From: Nanobdellota archaeon
Lineage (GTDB): Archaea > Nanobdellota > Nanobdellia > Pacearchaeales > GW2011-AR1
NCBI GenBank assembly: GCA_024654565.1
Contig: JANLHM010000001.1
Location: 60,905 to 95,085, forward strand
Reading direction: 5' to 3'
DNA length: 34,181 bases
Of the stretch, positions 28,587 through 34,181 are shown piece by piece; positions within the stretch are counted from its first letter, which is position 1; the number at the start of each line of letters is the position of its first letter. The notes beneath the pieces were generated by a model. It was not told where the DNA came from. It searched no databases and saw only the letters and a list, made by a program, of their open reading frames with translations. Position numbers and translations under genes: made by a program.

Positions 28587-29501
28587 TTAAGCAGGAACCC
28601 TTCTTCCTTGTTTACGGAGAGCTTTTTCCATTGATTGCACTCTAAACTCAATTAAACATTCTTTAGAACAGCATCCGTTTAACTCTTTTTGACAATCGAG
28701 ACACTCAACAAGTAGTTTATCACAATTAACATTTCTGCAGTTCCTTGTGAGGTCTGAAGGTTTACTACATACTTCGCAGTTTGAAATGGGTTTATCATCA
28801 GAATTAAGTTTTGAAATAAGTCTCTTGTCAAATACAAAACATTTTCCTTCCCAGTAAGTGTCAGGAAAAGTTTTTCCATAATTAATTATTCCATCTTTAA
28901 TTTGCATAACCTCTTTAAAACCATTTTCTTTCATGTAGGCTGTCGCTTTTTCACATCTTATTCCACCTGTGCAGTATGTAACTATTTTTTTGTCTTTCAA
29001 GTTTTCAATTTTTCTAAGGGCTTCAGGAAAATCCCTAAAATTTTTTATATCTAGGTGAATTGCATTTTTGAATCTGCCAACTTTATACTCATAATCATTT
29101 CTTGCGTCAAGAATTACAAATTCTTCCCCGCCTTCATACATTTTTTTGAGTTTTTCAGGGGGAAGGTATTTTCCCGTATTTTTAAGGTCAACTTTTTTAC
29201 CGAAAGTTACAATTTCAGGTCTAAGTTTTACTTTCATTTTTGTAAAAGGAATTTCTATTACTCTGTCTTCCTTAAAAACAATGTCTGAAAACCTTTTGTC
29301 GGATTTCAAATTCAACTTATATTTTTCAATTTTGGCATTTGTCCCTGAAACACTTCCATTTATTCCTTCTTCTGAGACAAGGACACGTCCAAGAAGTAGA
29401 AGTTCCTGACAAAGTTTAAGGTGTTTCTTTACAAACTTTTCAGGGTTTTCTATTTCAACAAATTTGTAAAACAATATAGTTCTCAACCCGCTTTCTTCCA
29501 T
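28587..29501 (-). CDS. trhO: tRNA uridine hydroxylase TrhO (rhodanese family)
   Basis: A 304-residue homologue of TrhO/YceA, which hydroxylates U34 of certain tRNAs to ho5U in an oxygen-dependent reaction. Layout: an N-terminal acylphosphatase-like domain (about 7-95, with GINGSVSG), a rhodanese domain (about 115-215) with active-site C177 in TYCTGGIRC (second Cys C183), and a C-terminal cysteine-rich zinc-binding region (C242, C245, C255, C260, C267, C270, C277, C278, C282). The family is mainly bacterial, so acquisition from bacteria is possible. Convergent with the cupredoxin gene. Confidence 0.85.
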   Translation of the reverse strand: MEESGLRTILFYKFVEIENPEKFVKKHLKLCQELLLLGRVLVSEEGINGSVSGTNAKIEKYKLNLKSDKRFSDIVFKEDRVIEIPFTKMKVKLRPEIVTFGKKVDLKNTGKYLPPEKLKKMYEGGEEFVILDARNDYEYKVGRFKNAIHLDIKNFRDFPEALRKIENLKDKKIVTYCTGGIRCEKATAYMKENGFKEVMQIKDGIINYGKTFPDTYWEGKCFVFDKRLISKLNSDDKPISNCEVCSKPSDLTRNCRNVNCDKLLVECLDCQKELNGCCSKECLIEFRVQSMEKALRKQGRRVPA

Positions 29502-29554
29502 TAAAACAATAAAAAATTTTAGTTTATAATTTTAACGTTTATATGAAAGTTTTT

Positions 29555-30106
29555 TCATTTATTCTTTTTTGCCCAGGTATCAGGAAAGTTATGCCAAATT
29601 CTTGCACTTATGACGTCACAATTGTGAACAAAAGCAGCAAGAGCTCCTTGAACGTTCTTTTTTTTGTCATAATCTTTTCCCTCTCCGTGAACATACTTTA
29701 ACGCGTTTAAGTGTTCAGGATTTAGTTTGAAATTGTATTCTTTTGTTTTAGACAAAACAAATTCATAATTTTCTTTAAATTTTTTAACTTCTTCAACTTC
29801 TTTTTTATTTCCTCCGTATTTCCACGCCTTTTCCAAGTCATGAAGGTACAAAACTAAAAGAGCGTCAGAGAGCGAAAAGGTAAGCTTTCTTCTCGCATTC
29901 AAAATTGGATAAATTAGGGCGGCAATATTCATTACTTCCCTTATGTGGTCAAGGTAGCCCCCTTCCCAAGATTGGTGTTTAAAGCTGGAACCCTTTGCCC
30001 GTTCAAATTTATCTTTATTTTTTAAATAAATTTTTATGCATAGACTTCTATTAGGTTCGTCAATTATTTGAAAAAGTTCTTTAAAGGAATAGTATTTTTC
30101 AGCCAT
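29555..30106 (-). CDS. HD-domain phosphohydrolase-like protein
   Basis: A 183-residue protein of the HD superfamily. Metal-ligand candidates: H54 (GGYLDHIREVMNIA), the H89-D90 pair (LYLHDLEKAWKYGG) and D164 (AFVHNCDVISARIWHN). A conserved-looking basic-aromatic start (FERAKGSSFKHQSWEGGYLDH) resembles small HD hydrolases that act on nucleotides. Substrate unknown. It is divergent from rnhB and runs in the same direction as trhO, 53 bp upstream of it. Confidence 0.75.
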   Translation of the reverse strand: MAEKYYSFKELFQIIDEPNRSLCIKIYLKNKDKFERAKGSSFKHQSWEGGYLDHIREVMNIAALIYPILNARRKLTFSLSDALLVLYLHDLEKAWKYGGNKKEVEEVKKFKENYEFVLSKTKEYNFKLNPEHLNALKYVHGEGKDYDKKKNVQGALAAFVHNCDVISARIWHNFPDTWAKKNK

Positions 30107-30193
30107 ATATTTTCAAAACTTTTGTATTTATAACTTTAATTATCCTAAAAAGGAAATAAAAATAATTAAAAACTGTTCACTCTTTTTCTAAAG

Positions 30194-30871
30194 ATGGGTG
30201 AACTTATTTTAGGACTTGATGAAGCAGGAAGGGGGCCAGTTATAGGACCAATGGTTCTTGCAGGTTGTTTAATCGAGAAAAAAAGTGAACGCGCTTTAAG
30301 GAGGCTCGGAGTAAAAGACTCAAAATTGGTTACTCCAAAAAAAAGGGACTTTCTTGAACTTGAAATAAAAAAAGTGATTAAATCCTTTGAAATTGTAATT
30401 TGTACTGCTGAAGAGATTGACAAAGGAAATTCAGAGGGAGTGAGTTTAACAGAACTTGAAGCAAAGAAATTTGCCCAGATAATAAATAAACTCAACCCAG
30501 TAAATGAAAAACTTAAAGTAATAATAGACTGCCCTTCAACAGGAATTAAGTCATGGACTGATACATTAAAAACAAAAATAAAAAACCTTTCAAACCTTGA
30601 GTTTGTTATTGAACACAAAGCTGATGTAAGATATTTGGCAGTTTCTGCTGCTTCAATTCTTGCAAAAAGTGAGAGAGAAAGAAAAATGTTAAAACTAAAA
30701 GAAAAATATGGGGATGAAATAGGTTCAGGTTATTGCACAGACCCCATTACAATAAGATTTCTTGAGAAGTCAGCATTAAAGTTTAAGGATAGTGACCTCT
30801 TTAGGAAGAGTTGGTCCACATGGAAAAATGCTTCTGCAAAACTCCTAGAAAGAGAGCTTGGATTTTTATAA
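30194..30871 (+). CDS. rnhB: Ribonuclease HII
   Basis: A 225-residue RNase HII, which removes RNA from RNA/DNA hybrids and single ribonucleotides from DNA. Catalytic acids: D9 and E10 in LGLDEAGRG, D112 in VIIDCPS, and D144 in HKADVRYLAVSAASILAK. The GSGYCTDPIT segment binds the 2'-OH region. Length is normal for archaea. A PCNA-binding motif at the C-terminus, present in some archaeal relatives, is not evident here (ends LLERELGFL). It has a short AT-rich promoter region in common with the divergent HD gene. Confidence 0.93.
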   Translation: MGELILGLDEAGRGPVIGPMVLAGCLIEKKSERALRRLGVKDSKLVTPKKRDFLELEIKKVIKSFEIVICTAEEIDKGNSEGVSLTELEAKKFAQIINKLNPVNEKLKVIIDCPSTGIKSWTDTLKTKIKNLSNLEFVIEHKADVRYLAVSAASILAKSERERKMLKLKEKYGDEIGSGYCTDPITIRFLEKSALKFKDSDLFRKSWSTWKNASAKLLERELGFL

Positions 30872-30914
30872 TTCTAATCAACTAAAATTTTGAAAAACTT
30901 TTTTTAGGGAAAGA

Positions 30915-30942
30915 TTTATATAGATTACGTAACATTACGTAA
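30915..30942 (+). promoter_or_regulatory. TATA box followed by two TTACGTAA palindromes
   Basis: tttatata (30915-30922) is followed by two 8-bp palindromes TTACGTAA at 30925-30932 and 30935-30942, spaced 10 bp (one helical turn) and ending one base before the ATG at 30944. This is a strong candidate operator for the AbrB-like domain of the encoded protein. Confidence 0.7.
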
Positions 30943-30943
30943 T

Positions 30944-31726
30944 ATGGAGATTATCGGAAAAGTAAGTAAGGGAACGAAAATGGATCAGATTTATATCCCA
31001 AAAAGTAGAATGGGTTTTGAAGTTGGAAATTATGTTACGGTTCGCCCATTGGAATCTCAAAAAAAGAAAATGGGATTTTTTTCATACGGCGTTAAAGAGC
31101 TTGAACCAATAAAGGCGGAAATGATACGTGTATTTTTTGAAATGATAAAAGAAGTAAATGATTGCAGAAATATTGTAATAACGGGGTCCTTTCTTGATAG
31201 AGGTTTTAGTTTTAAAGATATAGATATTTTGGTAATCAATGATTCAAAAAATTATAAGATAAAAAATTTATTTGAAAAAAAGACGGGAATCAAAGCTCAT
31301 CTAATATCCATCACAGAAGGTTCTCTTAAAAAGTCTCTTGAGGTAGACCCAAAATGGAGGCTTATGTTAAGCAGATGTGTTTCGGAGAGAAGACTCACTC
31401 CAATTCCAAAGAGGAAGATAGACTATATTTATCTAGATGCAGAACTTTCAACAAGCAGAATGCTAATTGATAATTTTAGCTATTTGAATGGAAGAGAAAG
31501 GTATAAACTTGTACGAAATCTCATCGCTATTATGCTCTTTTTTACTGGACGGGAACTTTCGGAAAAAAATGTTGAAGACGAGATTAAGAAAGAGATGGAA
31601 GTTGATTCTGAAAGTATAAAGGAAAATCTAGTGGGCAACAGTTTTCTCAAAAAATACAAGGGGGTTTTTTTTAAACTTCAGTCAGAAATAATGAAACATG
31701 CCTCAAAACAGAAAAAAATTTATTGA
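30944..31726 (+). CDS. AbrB-like domain fused to MNT-type nucleotidyltransferase
   Basis: A 260-residue fusion. Residues 1-36 form a SpoVT/AbrB-like swapped-hairpin DNA-binding domain (GKVSKGTKMDQIYIPKSRMGFEVGNYVTVRPL). Residues about 55-150 form a minimal nucleotidyltransferase with the GS-x9-DxD motif (G81-S82, D92, D94: ITGSFLDRGFSFKDIDILVI). The remainder is helical. In toxin-antitoxin systems, MNT proteins adenylylate HEPN toxins, and AbrB-like domains repress their own promoters; combining the two in one chain is unusual to me. The following gene overlaps it by 29 bp. Confidence 0.75.
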   Translation: MEIIGKVSKGTKMDQIYIPKSRMGFEVGNYVTVRPLESQKKKMGFFSYGVKELEPIKAEMIRVFFEMIKEVNDCRNIVITGSFLDRGFSFKDIDILVINDSKNYKIKNLFEKKTGIKAHLISITEGSLKKSLEVDPKWRLMLSRCVSERRLTPIPKRKIDYIYLDAELSTSRMLIDNFSYLNGRERYKLVRNLIAIMLFFTGRELSEKNVEDEIKKEMEVDSESIKENLVGNSFLKKYKGVFFKLQSEIMKHASKQKKIY

Positions 31727-32042
31727 ATTAATTATAGGAAACTTATCTAATGCAATTGTCCATGAGGTTCTTAGAGAAGCTTCAGAAAATAATGAGAATA
31801 TAGCCTATTATTACGAGAAAGAAGTAGACAATGCAATAAAAGTTTCATCAAGATATAGGGAGAAGATTAATCCTTCAATGAAAAAATTTCCCGAAAAGGA
31901 TGTTTTATATATGAAAAATAAAATCATCCAAAAGGCAAAATCAGAATTGAATATTCGAATTTTAAAAGGTTACACCGGAATAGATTTGAGTTTAATTGAA
32001 GGTCTTGCCATTGATTCATTGAAGAGTCTAAATATATTATAA
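31698..32042 (+). CDS. Hypothetical helical protein partnered with AbrB-NTase
   Basis: A 114-residue, mostly helical, charged protein. It starts at ATG 31698 within the end of the NTase gene (29-bp overlap), which indicates co-translation. I see no clear RxxxxH HEPN motif; an HEVLREA segment and a YRE-KIN segment are the only notable stretches. It could be a divergent toxin or a partner of the fused nucleotidyltransferase. Function not recognised. Confidence 0.6.
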   Translation: MPQNRKKFIELIIGNLSNAIVHEVLREASENNENIAYYYEKEVDNAIKVSSRYREKINPSMKKFPEKDVLYMKNKIIQKAKSELNIRILKGYTGIDLSLIEGLAIDSLKSLNIL

Positions 32043-32259
32043 AATTTCCCAGAAATGTTTAGGGCAAAATACAATTTAATGTAAAATGGGTCTTTTGTTT
32101 TAATTTTTAAATACAATAAGCAGAACGACATAATTTTATTTACAGACTTTGGGAATCACGATAATGTTTATAAAAAATAGTTAAGAATTTCTTTTATCTA
32201 AGAAGTGTTACTTTTATAAAAAGACAACAATATCGAAAAGTTTATAAAGTCCAGATTGG
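32043..32259. other. AT-rich gene-free stretch
   Basis: About 220 bp between the NTase cassette and the RHH gene. Short frames only. The only clear signal is a TATA-like gtttataaag (32240-32249) belonging to the next gene. Confidence 0.5.
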
Positions 32260-32293
32260 TAGTGTTTTCACCTAAAAGTAGTATAAAACACTA
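32260..32293. promoter_or_regulatory. Inverted repeat over the RHH gene start
   Basis: Arms tagtgtttt (32260-32268) and aaaacacta (32285-32293) separated by 16 bp; the second arm runs into the ATG. With the TATA box at 32240-32249 this covers the transcription start, as expected of a repressor site for the RHH protein. Confidence 0.6.
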
Positions 32294-32436
32294 TGAAACA
32301 AAAATTAAGTGTGACAATAGATGAAGAGAAAGTTCTCTTAATAGAGAATATTCTGAAAAAAGGTTACTTTAGAAGTAAGTCTCACATTATTGAATTTGCA
32401 CTAAATAAATTTTTGGAGGGGGTTTCTGGAAAATGA
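32293..32436 (+). CDS. Ribbon-helix-helix (CopG-like) regulator, 47 residues
   Basis: A 47-residue RHH protein: strand KLSVTIDEEKV, helix LLIENILKKGYF, then the typical RSKSHIIEFALNKFLEG. Complete for a minimal RHH domain. Its stop overlaps the ATG of the AAA+ gene (ATGA), so the two form an operon, and the inverted repeat around its start suggests autorepression. A GGAGG sequence near its end (32416-32420) could serve as SD for the AAA+ gene. Confidence 0.8.
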   Translation: MKQKLSVTIDEEKVLLIENILKKGYFRSKSHIIEFALNKFLEGVSGK

Positions 32437-33884
32437 AAAACAAGTCTTTAGATAAGTTAACTTATGAAGAGTTAGAACTTGGTGAAAAAGCAGTTAAAAT
32501 GTATCGGGATGGAGCAAGCGTTGAAGAAATCACCTCCAAGGCTCCCGTTTTTTTGAATACAAGAAACGTTTTTTATAACCTTAATGTTACAGATTTAGCG
32601 ATTGCAGGAGTACTTGGAGGTTTAAATCAAATTTATTCTGGGGACTCTGGTACCGGGAAGTCTCAGCTAGCTCAAGATTTTTATAATTATTATTTTGGAG
32701 GAAATAAAAAGGATGGGGGAGAGGCAATAAAAGTTAGGGGTTACAAATTAACCGAAAGGACATTAGATGAACTAATTTTTGAAGAATTAAATTTAGAAAA
32801 GAAAAGGTGGGACTTGACTGAAAATGTTGATGCCACTTTGTATGTGGTGGATGAAATAAACCGTGCACCTACAATAAAACAAAATGATTGTTTTGAACTT
32901 GGAGACGGGTCTTTAAATAGGAATGGGAAGGACATTCTTATGGGAAGAGAAAATTATCACCTTTTAATTGCTACTGCAAACTTAGGAAATGGCGACTTTA
33001 AAGGAACATTTGATGTGGATAAAGCGATGTATAACCGTCTTGGAATTGCAATAGATTTTGATTATAAGGACTTCGCTCCAGAGTTTTCAGATGAGGAATT
33101 TCTTGATGTTTTAAGGGAAGCAAATCCCAATTTAAAGAATTCTCCAAAGAGAAATATTGTTGACAAGGTTATTTTGGCGAGAAATGAGATTTCTCTAAAC
33201 TCTCATGAATTGGGTCTCGAGGCAAAAGCAGTTCTTCAATTTTTAAAGCACGGTTTAAACAATTGTTCAAAAGGGGATGATGGCAAATTAAAAGATAAAA
33301 ATAAAAAATGGGCCATTCAAAATCATTTTTGTCAGGGTTGCACATTAAATTCAAGAGCTCCTTCTGAATATGCAATTTGTTCAAAGATAAAGTCTCCAGT
33401 CAGAAGGACCCTTGAAGCAACAAGGAAATATGCTTCTGCCCTTGATTTTTTGATTAAATTGAAGGGAGAAAAAAATGCAAACCCTCGGGACATAATGTTC
33501 AAAGCGTTTGAACTTACAGGAGCCTATCAAAGTTTGTTAAATCCGTACATTTTAAAGTCCAAATTTTTAGATGAAAATCAAGAGATGATGAAAAATGTTT
33601 CTGAAGAGCTAAAAGAAGATTATCTTAAAAATGAGGACAGAATTCTCACAACTTTGGAGTTTGCACAAAAAGGAGTTTCACCAGATTCATTATTCGCAGT
33701 TAAAACCAAGAAGGGAGAAGAAAAAGTTTATTCTGATTTTGATAAATTGGACAATGAAAAAATTGAAAAACTTAAAAAAATAGGTATGGAAATTGATAGA
33801 AAAAAGTTTGAATTTGAGGACAATTTGAAATTAGGTTATTCATGGGTTCAAAAATCGGCAGATAATTCTGTTGAAAAGGAATAA
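32433..33884 (+). CDS. MoxR-type AAA+ ATPase with cysteine insertion
   Basis: A 483-residue AAA+ protein of the MoxR/dynein-related type. Walker A GDSGTGKS at 70-77, Walker B LYVVDEINRA (D140, E141), sensor 1 in LLIATANLG (N183), and the arginine-bearing AMYNRLG. In the C-terminal half sit four cysteines, C278, C300, C303 and C316, in a basic context (HFCQGCTLNSRAP then AICSKIK), suggesting a zinc or Fe-S site not usual for MoxR. MoxR proteins act as chaperones, usually with a VWA-domain partner. An unidentified gene follows and runs out of the window. Confidence 0.82.
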   Translation: MKNKSLDKLTYEELELGEKAVKMYRDGASVEEITSKAPVFLNTRNVFYNLNVTDLAIAGVLGGLNQIYSGDSGTGKSQLAQDFYNYYFGGNKKDGGEAIKVRGYKLTERTLDELIFEELNLEKKRWDLTENVDATLYVVDEINRAPTIKQNDCFELGDGSLNRNGKDILMGRENYHLLIATANLGNGDFKGTFDVDKAMYNRLGIAIDFDYKDFAPEFSDEEFLDVLREANPNLKNSPKRNIVDKVILARNEISLNSHELGLEAKAVLQFLKHGLNNCSKGDDGKLKDKNKKWAIQNHFCQGCTLNSRAPSEYAICSKIKSPVRRTLEATRKYASALDFLIKLKGEKNANPRDIMFKAFELTGAYQSLLNPYILKSKFLDENQEMMKNVSEELKEDYLKNEDRILTTLEFAQKGVSPDSLFAVKTKKGEEKVYSDFDKLDNEKIEKLKKIGMEIDRKKFEFEDNLKLGYSWVQKSADNSVEKE

Positions 33885-33923
33885 CTAAAATTAAAATAAA
33901 ATTAAATCAAAATCAAGGTAAAA

Positions 33924-34181
33924 ATGATAAATAAATCAACAAATAAATCAATAATCGGAAAACAGGGAACAAGAAATACAGAGTTGGGAGACATAAATGA
34001 ATTGATAAAATTAGCTGATTCATACAAAGAACCCATAAAAATTAAAGAACCAAAAAAGAAAAACATAGAAACAAAAGTAAACCCGGTTGTGCCAATTTCA
34101 GGGGATTTATCTTTTGTGACTGATGAAAATCTTTACAAAGAAATAATTAAATATATGGATAAAGAATTTCCAAACAGTAAA
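33924..34181 (+). CDS. Hypothetical protein, 3'-partial
   Basis: An open frame of 86 codons running off the window, 39 bp after the AAA+ gene. The N-terminus is lysine/asparagine-rich and probably disordered (MINKSTNKSIIGKQG, then KEPKKKNIETK), followed by a more regular acidic part (SFVTDENLYKEIIKYMDKEF). In MoxR loci the next gene often encodes a VWA protein; the visible part is too short to say. Confidence 0.6.
   Translation, partial: MINKSTNKSIIGKQGTRNTELGDINELIKLADSYKEPIKIKEPKKKNIETKVNPVVPISGDLSFVTDENLYKEIIKYMDKEFPNSK

Noticed and set aside
30166-30618. Minus-strand frame of 150 codons over rnhB
   Set aside because: Opposite-strand shadow of a certain RNase HII gene with intact catalytic residues.

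Overview
The window is gene-dense, AT-rich archaeal DNA. The lineage evidence is the gene set: archaeal release factor aRF1, Rpo11, RadB, NreA with a PCNA-binding tail, an aMBF1-like protein, a bacterio-opsin-activator type (HTH-10) regulator, RNase HII and an archaeal-type initiator tRNA. Many genes look leaderless, with an AT-rich TATA-like box about 26-35 bp before the ATG. The overall style (small genome-like packing, ScpB, PPK2, many short proteins) suggests a DPANN-type archaeon such as the Woesearchaeota/Pacearchaeota group. That placement is inference, not proof.

Layout. (1) 1-6342: the end of aRF1, then a surface/glycan block (GT-C glycosyltransferase, GtrA, deacetylase-like protein, processive GT2, anchored thioredoxin-fold protein) with ScpB inside it. 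(2) 6388-8293: an aMBF1-like factor, a CopG-MazF toxin-antitoxin cassette flanked by a 17-bp direct repeat, and rpo11. (3) 8296-10118: an HTH-10 regulator and two unknown genes, with a palindromic operator candidate. (4) 10196-14983: information processing (RadB, NreA, topoisomerase I). (5) 15107-15182: initiator tRNA-Met. (6) 15166-23446: an 8.3-kb integrated element in the 3' end of that tRNA, bounded by a perfect 20-bp repeat. It has an intact tyrosine integrase, a serine recombinase, a primase-helicase, several DNA-binding proteins and many very small proteins. (7) 23447-24431: a mosaic of tRNA-end fragments and hairpins plus a winged-helix/RelE-like gene pair, apparently scars of older insertions. 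(8) 24472-30871: a membrane protein/wHTH pair, tRNA-Ser(GCU) with a structured partial copy, PPK2, an anchored PQQ-type sugar dehydrogenase and cupredoxin, TrhO, an HD protein and RNase HII. (9) 30944-34181: an AbrB-nucleotidyltransferase fusion with a partner gene, then an RHH protein-MoxR-type AAA+ operon running off the window.

How it fits together. The mobile element is the best candidate for an undescribed system: a self-contained integrative replicon with its own primase-helicase, a divergent regulatory switch with duplicated promoter repeats (22787-22876), and repeat pairs next to the serine recombinase. The AbrB-NTase pair and the RHH-MoxR operon at the right end are the second candidate. 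Both carry operator-like repeats over their start regions, as expected of autoregulated defence or toxin-antitoxin type modules.
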